This document shows positions 32,383 through 43,918 of a DNA stretch of 64,000 nt, piece after piece (the stretch's first letter is position 1; every line of letters begins with the position of its first letter). A model generated the notes under the pieces. It was not told the origin of the DNA and searched no databases. It saw nothing but the letters and a program-made list of their open reading frames with translations. Origin of the DNA: Ailurus styani (taxonomy: Eukaryota; Chordata; Mammalia; Carnivora; Ailuridae); the NCBI GenBank assembly GCA_002007465.1, contig LNAC01000778.1, forward strand, positions 699,633-763,632, written 5' to 3'. Both the position numbers and the translations under genes were made by a program.

Positions 32383-34584
32383 CATATCTTCATGGAGAAC
32401 TATGTACTCACCAGCTGACCTGTCTTTACAAGATCTTCCTATGAGCTTCTCCTTCCCTCTCCCCATGGCTCCCATTTCTGACTACCCACGATGATTAGAG
32501 GGGTGTAAGATCACCTTCATTTGGGAGATTCATTTCTTGAAAATTCACCTTTAGAGATCAATTATTTTGGAGTGTTACCTTTCTTAACATCTACAATGTA
32601 AATAATTTCTGGAAAGAGGCACAGGGGAAGAAAAATAATTATTCCTCAACTTTTCTAGGTTTTTGGGTGAAAAACAAATTTAATTATGTCTGTGTGTGGT
32701 GGGAGCCCCACAGATATGAGACTCAAGGAAGTAACCAAAGCAGGACGTGTTTATGCCTTTTAGAAAAACAATAAATTTGTGAAGAATTGATAAGACGAAG
32801 ACGTTTGGACTAGGGCTGGTAAAATGGTGAAGAAGTAACAAGGTTTGTTTATACAGTATTCTTGGCCCTAAATTCTTTATCTCTGGTGATAAGGGTGCCT
32901 TTTATCCTCCTGGTATAGGGAGGGTATTTTCACGCGGGTGACTTGTTTCCTGCTTTCAGGGGCACAGAGAGGGTCAGAGTGTCCTTGTACCAGCTGTTTC
33001 TGGAGTCCTTTAATTCAAAATAATCAACACGTCAGAGTGGCGTTTTTGAGGGTAACATATTCGGAACCCTTACAGAGGTAACACATTACTTTTTTTACCC
33101 AGTAGGGAGTTTATCACATCAATCTCTACGTGGAAGAACTAGGCAGAATGAGGTCTGAATATTTATCTTTTGGAGAGGGAGGCAGAGAGCCTTGAAAGAT
33201 ATGCAGGAGAGGCATTGAAAGTGGGTAGGAGAGTCCCCCAAACGAATAAAGGGCTGGGCGGCCCTGTGTGATTACCAGGATGTCATTAGGGTGAGACTGG
33301 GAGAGAGAGAGAGATCCCTGAGGGTTCTTTTCTGTTCTAAAGTCTCTGATGACTCTACTTCCTCCGTGGACTTCTGGTCACAGCGCTGCTTCCAGAAGCA
33401 AGCGCCCCACCACCACCACCCCCGCCCTGACCCACTGCCCAGGGTAAAAATTGTCTCTCAGCCTTTCCTCCAACCCTGGGTTGGGTCAGACCTCAGAAGC
33501 TCATCTGGGTTTGTAGATAGGTAATAATGACAATTTGGTGTAGGCATGACCAATTTTCCTTTGGTTTTCTTCAAAAGCAATGAAAAAGAGCACCACAAAA
33601 GCTAGAAACAAGGTTAAGTTTGCCGGAGAGTGGAAGAGCTCTCCATTGTCTCCCTTGGTCTTCTAGAGATCTTTCTAGAGTTTGGTGATCTGACTGGCCT
33701 GCAAAGATGCTTTTTGTGCTCCAAATCAGAAAAGATTTACACTAGCACACAAGGCAATGATTTTACTGCACAGGAAACTCCATCTCTCAGACCTTCTGTC
33801 TGAGTTCACAGCCTTGGAAGTCTTGTTGTATCAGCCCTGGGACAAATCTCCCCTTATCTGTACTTATGCTTCTGGGCTGAGTTTTCCATTTATGTCCACT
33901 AGGGCTGATGGTGACTACGCATGCTCAATCTTTCTGGGCTGGGACACACTTCTGGGAGCAGTGGGAACTTAGTTGACCAGAGAAGAGTAGCTATTGCTTT
34001 TCTGCAGCAGGGAAGTTTCTAGTATATCCCATGAGAGAGAGAGGGCTCCAGGCAGTGTTTCCTTTAAAATATACAATATTAGTGTTAATGGGAAATGACA
34101 AACAAACTTAGAACATCGATTGCTTTATAAAGCTTAAACTTGTTTCCAGTTGCTATGATGCCTACCGAAGGTGGTAGTCTCTTTAATTGCATTGTATCCT
34201 GATTCCAAATGCTTGAATTTGCAACACTTAAGGAATATGGACTGCTTTTAAAATTGTAATTTTTATAACTGTTTTGTTTTTCTTGTTGATAAACTTTTTT
34301 TTTCTTGTTGATAAACCTTTAAAACTACTTTTAGCAATCTAAGAAATTACCTTCTGTGCTTGAAGGGTAAGGATGAAGACAGTTTTTCTTCTTTATAATT
34401 CTCCTATCTTTTTGGAGCAGGTTGTGATCGTGGGCGGATTATTCTGATACTATTGCTTTGGTTCTGTGCAGTATTTTGCAACTTAAAAGTGAGTTTTCTC
34501 TGTTATTATTGAACATGCATCCTTGCTGAGTGAGCATACAATGGTAGTTCTGTAGATTTTAATGAGTTCTTTAAAATCTGTTAT
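32383..34584. other. Unassigned noncoding sequence
   Basis: About 2.2 kb with no recognised gene or repeat. Confidence 0.5.
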
Positions 34585-34718
34585 TTCAGTTCAGTAGCTC
34601 TCAAATTTCAGCATGTATTAACATCACCTGGGAAGATTTCTAAAATGCACATATTTGGGTGTTACTCACAGACCTTATCATTGAGTTGTCTGGGTTAGGG
34701 TCCAAGTTTCTGCATTTT

Positions 34719-35191
34719 TTTTCCTTCTATTGGTTCACATCTATTTTATGTTTTTTAAGAATTTTAATTCCAGCATAATTAACAGACCGTGCTATGTTAG
34801 TTTCAGGTGCACAATAGAGTGATTCAACAATTCTGTACATTACTCTGTGCTCACCATGATAAGTGTGCGCTTTAATTCCAATTGTGTGTTTCACCCATCC
34901 CCCACCCCTGTGTTTTCTCTATTATTTAAGAGTCTGTTTTTCGGTTTGTCTCTTCTTTCCTTTGTTATTTTGTTTTGTTTCTTAAATTCCACATATGAGT
35001 GAAATCATATGGTGTTTGTCTCTGACTTCACTTCACTTACTTCACTTAGCATAATATCCTCTAGATCCATCCATGTTGGTGCAAATAGCAAGATTTCATT
35101 TATCTTTATGGCCCTGTAGTATCCCATTGTATATATGTGTATGTGTGGTGTGTGTTTGGATAGATAGATAGATCTATCTATCTATCTATCT

Positions 35192-35241
<50 letters not shown>

Positions 35242-36610
35242 ATCTATCTATCTATCTATCTATCTTCTTTATCCATTCATCTATCGATGGACACTTGCGC
35301 TGGTTCTATATCTTGGCTATTGTAAAGAATGCTTCTATAAACATAGGGATGAATATATCCCTTTGAATCAGTGTTTTCATATTCTTTGAGTAAACACCCA
35401 GTAGTGAAATTGCCGAATCATGTGGTAGTTCTGTTTTTAACTTTTTGAGGAGCCTCCATACTGTCTTCCAGAGTGGCTGCACCAGTTTGCATTCCCACCA
35501 ACAGTCCACAAGGGTTCCTTTTTCTCTACATCCTCACTAACACTTATTGTTTCTTGTATTTTTTATTTTTAGCCATTCTGACAGGTATGAGGTGATATCT
35601 CATTGTGGTTTTGATTTGCATTTCCCTGATGATGAGTGACGATGAACATCTTTTCACGCGTCTGTTGGCCATCTGTATTCTTCTTTGGAGAAATGTCTGT
35701 TTGTGTCTTCTGTCCATTTTTAAAATTGGATTATTTGGGTTTTGGTGTTGAGTTGTATATGATCTTTATATATATTGGGTAGTAACCTTTTATCAGATAT
35801 GTCATTTGTAAATATCTTCTCCCGTTCAGTAGTTTGTCTTTTAGATTTGTTGATTGTTTCCTTTGCTGTGCAGAAGCTTTTTATTCTAATGTAGTCCCAA
35901 TAGTTTATTTTTGCTTTTGTTTCCCTTGCCTCAGGGCACATGTCTAGAAAGATGTCGTTACAGCCGATGTCAGAAAAATTACTGCTTGTGATCTCTCTCG
36001 TAGGATTTTTATGGTTTCAGGTCTCACATTTAGGTTCTTAATGCATTTTTAGTTTATTTTTGTGTGTGGTGTAAGAAGGTGGTCCAGTTTTATTCTATTG
36101 CCTGTTGCTGTCCAGTTTTCCCAGCACCATTTGTCGAAGAGACTGTCATTTTCCCATCATGTATTCTTGCCTCCTTTGTCAAAGATTAATTAACCAAATG
36201 ATTGCGAGTTGATTTCTGGGATCTCTATTCCATTCTCTTGATATACGTGTCTATTTTTGTGCCAGTACCATACTCTTTTGATGACTACAGCTTTGCAGTA
36301 TAGCTTGAAATCTGGGATTGTGATACCTCCAGCTTTGTTCTTCTTTTTCAAGATCGCTTTGGCTCTTTGGGGTCTTTTTTCATTTCATACGGATTTTAGG
36401 ATTATTTGTTCTGGTTCTGTTAAAAAAAATGCTATTGGTATTTTGGTAGGGATTACGTTGAATCTGTAGATTTCTTTGGGTAGTTTGGGCCTTTTAACAA
36501 TAGTTGTACTTCCAATCCATGAACAGGGAATATCTTTGCATTTATATCATCTTCAGTTTCTTTCATCAGTGTCTTATGGTTTTCAGAGCGTAGGTCTTTC
36601 CCCTCAAAGA
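34719..36610 (-). mobile_element. L1, antisense, 5'-truncated, ORF2 C-terminus plus 3'UTR
   Basis: In reverse it holds the 3'UTR ('ttttaattccagcataattaacag', 'gtctgtttttcggtttgtctc') and then decayed ORF2. Minus-strand fragments match the L1 ORF2 C-terminal region at 35306-35509 ([19 protein letters not shown]-like) and 35720-35941 (KSFCTAKETINKSKRQ-like). These are broken into separate frames, so no reverse transcriptase can be made. The MITE target tctgcatttt is duplicated at 34709-34718 and 36611-36620. A TCTA tetranucleotide tract has expanded inside it. Confidence 0.92.
35157..35275. repeat. (TCTA)n/(GATA)n tetranucleotide microsatellite
   Basis: A short (gata)n run turns into (tcta)n. 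It totals about 115 bp with two small interruptions and lies inside the antisense L1. Confidence 0.95.
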
Positions 36611-36667
36611 TCTGCATTTTAAGCTGTGGACTGAGGACCACATTCTGAGGGTAAATCATTGCCTTTG

Positions 36668-36895
36668 AGCGAGTTTCTCAGCCTCAGCACTGTTGTTATT
36701 TTGGCTGGATGAGTATTTGCTGTGGGGGTATTCTCTGTATTGTAGGATGTTTTGCAGCATCCCTGACCCCTTCCCATGAGATGACAGTGTAGCAACCCCA
36801 CTCTCCTCTCTGTTATGACAACCAAAAATGTCTACGGACATTGCCAGTGTCCCCTGGAGTGGTGAACCTGTGAACCTCTGCCTTAGAAATTTGGT
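36668..36895 (-). mobile_element. MER5-like hAT-Charlie MITE
   Basis: 'cagcactgttgttattttggctggatgag', 'attgtaggatgttttgcagcatccctgacc' and 'gacaaccaaaaatgtctacggacattgcc' are the internal blocks of a MER5A-like element. The name comes from memory. Confidence 0.7.
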
Positions 36896-38142
36896 CCTCC
36901 TAATTCAGACATCCTAGCCACTCATTCTTGTGAGTGGTGGATTTATTTGTGGGACTCTAGTTTTCTTAGGAGTCTATGATAAAAGAAGTCTTTCGTCATG
37001 TAGGACTCAAACTAAGGGCCCATGACCATTCCTAGCCCCCAGGCAATTTTCATTTGACCAGAAAAAGATTTTTTTTTTGAATTATTAAAAGAGTTGCTAA
37101 CACATGCAATTTGGGACATATCCATTTCTGACTGGGCTTAACACTTCAGAAGATTTGACCCCTTTAGCCCATATTCCTATGAGGTAAGAACCATCTGGAT
37201 TAGGGGAACAGCTGCAACAGAGACCTGAATGTGCTCTCCAGCTGCTCAAGGCCACAGTTGGCAGATCTCATGTACGCACAGTCCTTATCTGGCTCCTAGA
37301 GACACTGGATTTGCAATTCTTGGTTTAATGCTCCACAACCACTAGATGAAAATTGAGTATTCCATATGGAATCATTCTGCTAGGGTTGGCAACTTTGATG
37401 CCAACTCTTAAATATATTCAAAGATTAAGAAGATTGTAAAGCAATGGACCAAATGTTTTAATCTCCTGTGATTAATATGTCTTCTCATTTTGTCATATAT
37501 TTATGTGGAGTTATAAGTATTTGCCCTTTCTAAAGGAGAAAATTTCTAAAATGTGGACCCTAGGCCCTCAGACCCTTCACTAGGTCATCACATTCCACAA
37601 AGATTTGTTGTTGTTGACTAATGCCACTCTGCATTGTCTGTTAAGAATTTTCTGTTTCTCAAGTGCTGATTCTTGATGAACACATGGAACATTTCCAGGG
37701 AACAGAAAAACAAAGGAGAAATGAGTGTGTGATGAACTCCTATCCAAATGACTCTCATCCCATCTGAACCTATGTCATTATGGGAATAACAGTTTCATTT
37801 GGGGTGGCTAGAAACTGGGTTTATGACTGATCTCAGAAGAAAGGTAGAGGCAGATGTCATGGGGTGGGGCTGGATTCGTGAACATATGACCGTACAGTCA
37901 CCCGAGGTCCTATGTGTAGAAGGGCTGCTCTACTGTTGCCATCTTGACATTCTTCTTCTTCTGCCTCCTCTTTTTTTTTTTTTTAATTCACTGTAACTCT
38001 ACGGTAGTAATAAAAGACTAGAAACATCAGCAGGAACTGATTGAATAAGCCACACAATGGAGGACACTGAGGCTCCTCAACATAGTACTGGGGAGAGATC
38101 ACCAGGGTGGGTTGTTCTATGAATAATGCCAAGGTGGGTGTC
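36896..38142. other. Unassigned noncoding sequence
   Basis: No gene or repeat recognised, apart from a T run at about 37972-37984. Confidence 0.5.
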
Positions 38143-38160
38143 TAAAATGGGCAACTGTTT

Positions 38161-38383
38161 TTTTTTTTTTTTTTTAAAGATTTTTTTTTTTTTATTATTT
38201 TATTCATTTGACACAGAGAGAGAGATTACAAGTAGGCAGAGAGGCAGGCAGAGAGAGAGGAGAGAGGAGGAAGCAGGCTCCCTGCTGCGCAGAGAGCCCG
38301 ATGTGGGCCTCGATCCCAGGACCCTGGGATCATGACCTGAGCCGAAGGCAGCGGCTTTAACCCACTGAGCCACCCAGGCGCCC
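38161..38383 (-). mobile_element. Carnivore SINE, young type, antisense
   Basis: Complete, little diverged. The perfect target duplication taaaatgggcaactgtt begins at 38143 and 38384. Confidence 0.96.
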
Positions 38384-38401
38384 TAAAATGGGCAACTGTT
38401 T

Positions 38402-38884
38402 ACCAGTTTATTATAAGAGTTTAACTGAGGAATATCCAGATGGAAGAGATGCACAGATGTGGGAAGGAGCTGCCATGTCCTCCAGGTGCACCACTCCCCC
38501 TGAACCACCATGTGTTCACCAACCCGGAAGCTCTTGAAATTCTTCATAAATTTTGACCAAGAGGCCCTGCAATTTCATTTTGTACTAAGCTCCACAAATT
38601 ATGTAGATAATCTGTCTGGAGGAGCTTTTAAGCTTATTTTATTTGATGTTATTTTATTTGATTATCGTGGGAGGTGGGAATGTTCAAGAACATCAAGTTT
38701 AGGAATTTCATTATTGTAAAGAGAAGCAGTGTCCTTTTCCCTTAATGAGATTAGAATGCATTTATTCAGGAAACTAACACCCTCTCAAAGCCAGCTGTGT
38801 GTGGGGAACCGTGAGGAGGCAAAGAAACACAGATGACAGGGAAGGCAGTATTATGGTGATGTGGAGCCAGGTGGGAATGGGTCC
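38402..38884. other. Unassigned noncoding sequence
   Basis: Nothing recognised. Confidence 0.5.
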
Positions 38885-39060
38885 CAGTGAATTTAGACAA
38901 ACCATAAAATTTCTCCAAACCTTAGTTCTTTATCTATAAAATGAAGATAATAGCTCTGACCATGAGGAATTGTAAGGATTAAATGAGATTGTGTTGTGTC
39001 TCTTACATTGATTGGTACTTAGTAAGCCCTCGATATATGGCAGTTATGTGAATATGGGTC
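38885..39060 (+). repeat. MIR SINE
   Basis: 'ccttagttctttatctataaaatgaagataatag', 'aggattaaatgagattgtg' and 'ggtacttagtaagccctcgatatatggcagt' give the full MIR core and 3' end. Confidence 0.8.
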
Positions 39061-39130
39061 TTTGCTTTCAAGAAGTCTAGATTCTAAAAGGGGAGATAGA
39101 CACATATCAAATCATTGCAGTAGAATCTGG

Positions 39131-39489
39131 TGTACCAGTTACCTTGGGCTGCCATGACAAAATACCACCGACTGCGTGGCTTAAACAACAATTTGTTTTC
39201 TCACAGTTCCAGAGAGTTCTGTAAGTTGAGATCAGTATACCAATATGGCCATGTTCTGGTGAGAGCTGTCTTCCTGACTTCCAGAGAGCTGCCTTTTGGC
39301 TCACATGGTAGAGAGAGCTCTGGTGTGTCTTCCTCTTCTTATGAGAACACTAGTTCTGTTCATCAGCACTCTACTGTTAAGACTTTATTTCATCTTAATT
39401 ACCTCCCTAAAGACCCTATCTCCAATTACAGTCACATGGATGGTTAGGACCACCCACGTGCATTTGGGGGACACAATCCCGCCATAACA
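39131..39489 (-). mobile_element. MaLR (MLT1/MST-type) solo LTR, antisense
   Basis: Reverse order: 'ttgggctgccatgacaaaataccaccgactg', 'tctcacagttcc', 'ctccctaaagaccctatctcc', 'gggggacacaatcccgccataaca'. It has the TG…CA ends of an LTR. The five bases tctgg (39126-39130) and cctgg (39490-39494) look like the short target duplication. No internal retroviral genes. Confidence 0.85.
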
Positions 39490-39700
39490 CCTGGTATAAG
39501 TACAACTAGGGCATAAATGAAAGTGTCTGATTCTACTAGTGGGGAGAGGTCAGAGAAGGCTTCATGGAGGAGGTGATTCCTGAAATGCACCTAAAATAAT
39601 CAAAAGAGTATGTGTTTGAAATAACAAATCAAGGAGCATAGAATAGTTTAGAGTAAAAAGAACAGTAGTCTCTCCACCTCTCTCCAGCCTCAGGAGTCAA

Positions 39701-40112
39701 TGATATGGAATGAATATTTATGTCCCCCCCAATCCATATGTTGAAACCCTCATCTCCAAGGTGATGGTGTCGGGAGGAGGGGCCTTCAGGGAGGTAATGA
39801 GGTCATAATGGTGGGCTCTTGTGATGGGATTAGTGCCCTTATAAGCTGAGGAGACACAAAAGAACTTTCTCTCTCTCTCTTCTCACCTCCTTCCACCCCC
39901 TCCTCTCTCACTCTTTCCCTCCTTCTCTCCACCATGAGGATATGACAAGAACTTGGCCCTCTATAAACCAGGGAGAATGCCCCGTCTAAGTACTGGACCT
40001 CCCAGTGCCTTGATCTCGCATCTCCCAGCTTCGAGAACTGTGAGAAGTAAATTTCTGTTGTTTAAGCTCAGTGTACGAGAGTCTGTTATAGCAGCTCAAA
40101 CTGACTAAGACA
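39701..40112 (+). mobile_element. MaLR (MLT1/MST-type) solo LTR
   Basis: 'tgatatggaatgaatatttatgtcccc', 'gaggtcataatggtgggctc', 'gaactgtgagaagtaaatttctgttg' and 'actgactaagaca' span the LTR end to end. The target duplication gtcaa is exact (39696-39700 and 40113-40117). Confidence 0.9.
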
Positions 40113-40700
40113 GTCAACGTTTGGATGTCTAGCTTGTATTCTTTCCCCCATTGGTTTCCTTTGTAACTGGAGGTAATTTACCTGTACCTCTGTTTCTCGT
40201 GTCACCAACTCTTAGCATTTTTTCTATTGCTTCCCAGCTTAATAAAATATATTGGTGCCCATTCTTTCCTCTGGCTCTCCCGCTCCTGCTGTGGCCCTCC
40301 TTCTGTCAGCTACCCTTTTACATTATCATGATTACCCATTTGCATTCTGTTCTGCTATCACAGTCAAGTCTTCCTCGCAAGCCAAAAAAGCAGTTTTTGT
40401 GTTAGTCGGCCCGTGCGAACGCTGGCCCAACTTATGTGCCGGAAATACTTACAGTTCTGTACTGGGCCAAGTGACATAAACTCAGGATCAGTAGGAGGAT
40501 TTCTTTTCCTCAAAGTCAAATGGATTTTCTTTTCTTACAATTTAAAAATTTCTTCAAATCATTATGTATTTGAGTTTGGTGTATATTTAGATATCTTTTT
40601 CTTGTGGAGTTTTATTTTTAAATTTCTAAATGCCCCCCCCCCTTAAAGCACTCACTTTGGCCGATCCTTTCCATTATACCATCTATCCCATCATCCCATC
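40113..40700. other. Unassigned noncoding sequence
   Basis: Two overlapping 75-84 codon open frames have no recognised family. Nothing else. Confidence 0.5.
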
Positions 40701-40702
40701 TG

Positions 40703-40960
40703 TCTTGTCAGTCCAGGCTGCTGCAACGGCACACCATAGGCGGGGGTGCGTAAACAACAGAAACATATTGCCCACAGTGTTGGAGGCTGGAAGTCCAAGA
40801 TCAAGATCAGGGTGTCAGAGTGGTTGGGTTCTGGGGAGGACCCTGTCCCGGGTTGCAGACCGCACTACTTCTAGTTGTATCCTCACATGGCAGAGAGCAG
40901 AGAGGAGGATGCAAACTCTTGCAACTGTCATAAGGGCACCAACCCTATTCATGAGCAACC
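40703..40960 (-). mobile_element. MaLR (MLT1/MST-type) LTR fragment, antisense
   Basis: 'gtcagtccaggctgctgcaac', 'gtaaacaacagaaacatattgcc', 'ggctggaagtccaagatcaag', 'atcctcacatggcagag' and 'cataagggcaccaaccctattcatgagc' follow the reverse LTR. The far end is lost. Confidence 0.8.
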
Positions 40961-41549
40961 AGCTGGTACCTGTGATGAGAGGCTTTCCCCATCCCACCAA
41001 CTACCTCTTAAATTTGGAGTGTTCTTCATTCCTTTGTGAGGTGGTCCCTCTGTCTTTTTCTTCCCTTCTCCAGTTAATATTCTGCCTAGTTTTTGGAGTG
41101 GAAAAGCTAGCTCTGCAAGCATGCTGATAAATCTTTCTGTCCGATCCTTTGTCTAAAGGCTTTTTCCTTTTAATTTTATACTCTTGCTTGCTGCTTCCAA
41201 AGTGGGTGACTCATGACTCTCTGAGTAGGACTGAATGGTAGGAAAAAAAAGCCCTAGAGGTTCAAGCAAGTAAAGGGGGAAAGAAGCACACAGGAAACAT
41301 GCAGATGAATCCTTCAAGATATCATCTTACCACAATAGGTCAAACATTATTTTCCCTTTGACATTTGAAAGCATAAGGACATTGCTTTCCGGCACCCATT
41401 GTTAAATAATGAGAAATCAGATGCTAGTCTGGCTTCTTCTTTTGTGGCTGACTTGGTTTTCTTTCTGGAAGATTGAAGAGTTTCTGGAAGATTGAAGATG
41501 TTCGCTTTATGTTTGGTGTTCTAAAATTTCATAGTAGTGTGTTTAGGAA
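40961..41549. other. Unassigned noncoding sequence
   Basis: A short direct repeat 'gaagattgaagagtttctg' near 41468-41500 is the only visible structure. Confidence 0.5.
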
Positions 41550-41568
41550 CAGATACTTTTAAATTCTT

Positions 41569-41766
41569 TTTTTTTTTTAAGATTTTATTTATTTATTTCA
41601 CAGAGGGAGAGAGATCACAAGTAGGCTGAGAGGCAGACAGAGAGAGAGAGGAGGAAGCAGGCTCCCTGCTGAGCAGAGAGCCTGATGTGGGCCTCGATCC
41701 CAGGACCCTGAGATCATGACCTGAGCCGAAGGCAGAGGCTTTAACCCACTGAGCCACCCAGGTGCC
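41569..41766 (-). mobile_element. Carnivore SINE, young type, antisense
   Basis: Complete. The perfect 19-bp duplication cagatacttttaaattctt lies at 41550-41568 and 41767-41785. Confidence 0.96.
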
Positions 41767-41785
41767 CAGATACTTTTAAATTCTT

Positions 41786-43707
41786 GAACTGAGGGTTTGA
41801 TAGCCTCTTTTAACTTGTGGATTCATGACATCTTGGCTTTAAAAGATTTTCATTATTTCTTCGCTAAATTTTCTCTTCTGCGTGATCTCAGTTTTCTCTT
41901 GAAATTTGATTTGTTGCATGCTGGGCTTGCTGAATTAGTCTTGTCTCATCTTTTTTTTTTTAAATTGTGGTAAAATACATGAAACATAAAATTGTCTCTT
42001 GAATTTCAGTTTTTCTGTATCTCTGTCTTTTTGTTCTAAGGTCTGAGAGAGTTTCTTAACTTTTCCATTCTTTTGTTACATTTTTTATATCAGCAACTGA
42101 TAACTTCTAATGGTTCTTCCTGTTCTCTGTTTTCTCATTATTTATAGTACTTAAACTTGACTTGTGAATAGCTAATCACTCTGAAGATTTTCATTGCTTT
42201 ATTTCCTGAATTATTTCTATTTTTCCAATTATTTATCTTGGTCTCTCTTTCTTATTGCTGGTTTTCTTCCTACGCCTGGCAATCCTAAATTGTCTTTTCA
42301 TATGTAAGAGGGAAAGACTGAGTAGCTAGTGTAGCTTTCTTCTGCTGTGTTTATATATATATAACTTGTGTAGTTCCAACGGTTCTGCTTAAAAAAGAAA
42401 TAAAATGCTGGTACATCCAAATGATAAAAATTTCCCAGTCTCTGCCTCTTACCTTACTTTCTCCTTCACCCCCACACAGAAGTTTAGTAATGGTTCAGAA
42501 AATACCTATTAATTCGGTTCTTTTTAACATCCATTATAGGAATCCTGAAGCCAATGCAGCATCATTGTGTTTCTAGATGGTCAAGTTTAAGGTTCTAGTA
42601 CCTCTATGTTTTGTGGCCTATAGTTGGTAAATTCTCCTTTTGCTTCTCAGGATGGCTCTCCTTAATTCCTAGGCCTTAACTTTGGTAGATCCTACGGCAT
42701 AACACACCTTCTCTTTCTCTGGGTCACTCCGGAGCTGGAGAAGGGTCCCACCAACTCTGTAGAGTCATCTCTACTCTGGGGTCCAACTCTGGGGTCATGT
42801 CCTCACTCATCAGCCCACACCAGCATAGCTCTCAATCCAGAGAATGGATCAGGTTCACCAACCCCAAACCTTTCCAGGAGACTCTTAAGACTCCTTTGTT
42901 CTCCTCATTCAGGTTGGATCCCCAATTTTCCAGAGCTGATGCCAGCCCAGGCTGGAATTCTTCATGCCTTTAGACCACTGCAGTTCTCCGCCCATACCCC
43001 CCAGAGGAGGCAAGGGCCACTCCAGGGTCCGCTGTCTCTCTAAGGTGAATGCTGAAAGCTGTGTTCACATTTTCCATACAGAAACCCTAATGGTGCCCTT
43101 GCAGCCAAGACTAGTGGGCTCTGCTCCACAATGTGAGACCCACATGCTTAAATAAAGGATCAAAGTGGCAGGGGGGAAGGTAGAGCCTGGACCCCTCAAA
43201 TATGTGCCGAACCCTTAATGTCCCCTCCCCACCCATCTCTTCAGAATCTATGGATCGAGTAGCCCTGTTTGTTCGTTTGTTTGTCTTTTACATTCCATTT
43301 GTTGCCCTGACCTAATCCTTCATATTTGAGTAGTAGCTTCATTCCAGGCTAACGCTTTCAGAAGAACTTGAGTCCCTAGCTCCTTTTCCCCAGTAAGCTA
43401 AGAAAAGCAAATGGCCCCTGGGGGTTATAGAAAGCATTTTTTCCCCTTTCCTTTTGCTTACCAGAATTTACCTGAACGTGAATAAATTATGTACAAAATC
43501 ACTTATATTATGCAATAGATGTTCAGTCCAACAAGTTAAAACAAAAATTAATGGAACAAATTGAATTAAAAAAAATTTTTACTGGGCCTCCTCAGAGGGG
43601 CCCCAGGGGACCTATGACCCCATGTGCATTCCCTCCGCTTTATCCTACACACCCCCGATGACCCCATCTGCCCCCAGCCCTCTCAATTTAAGACATAAGC
43701 ACTCACC
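41786..43707. other. Unassigned noncoding sequence, partly LINE-like
   Basis: 41800-42260 ('cattatttcttcgctaaattttctcttc', 'cagcaactgataacttctaatggttc') resembles decayed reverse LINE sequence, low confidence. 42400-43700 is unassigned. Confidence 0.4.
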
Positions 43708-43708
43708 A

Positions 43709-43918
43709 GGATGCCTGGGTGGCTCAGTCAGTTAAGCATCTGACTCTTGATTTCGGCTCAGGTCATGATTTCAGGGTCCTGGGATCCAGCCCCCTGTTGG
43801 GCTCCACACTGGGCATAGACCCTACTTGAGATTCTTTTCCTCTTCTCCCTCTGCCCTTCCCTGTCCACCCCCACTTGAGTGCTCTTGCTCTCTCTCTAAA
43901 AAAAATAAAAAAAAAAAA
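43709..43918 (+). mobile_element. Carnivore SINE, older type
   Basis: Head 'ggatgcctgggtggctcagtcagttaagc' with the 'gactcttgatttcggctcagg' variant. A-rich tail. Confidence 0.93.

Larger units (their letters stand above)
34585..36660. mobile_element. hAT MITE interrupted by an L1
   Basis: The left arm (34585-34718: 'gtagctctcaaatttcagcatgtattaacatcacctggg...tctgcatttt') and right arm (36611-36650: 'tctgcattttaagctgtggactgaggaccacattctgaggg') join into one MER-type hAT MITE when the intervening L1 is removed. Confidence 0.7.

Noticed and set aside
35157..35275. CRISPR-like array
   Set aside because: A simple tetranucleotide repeat with no spacers, in mammalian DNA.
39131..40112. A complete endogenous retrovirus between two LTRs
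   Set aside because: The LTRs are in opposite orientation with separate target duplications, and the 200 bp between them has no viral genes.
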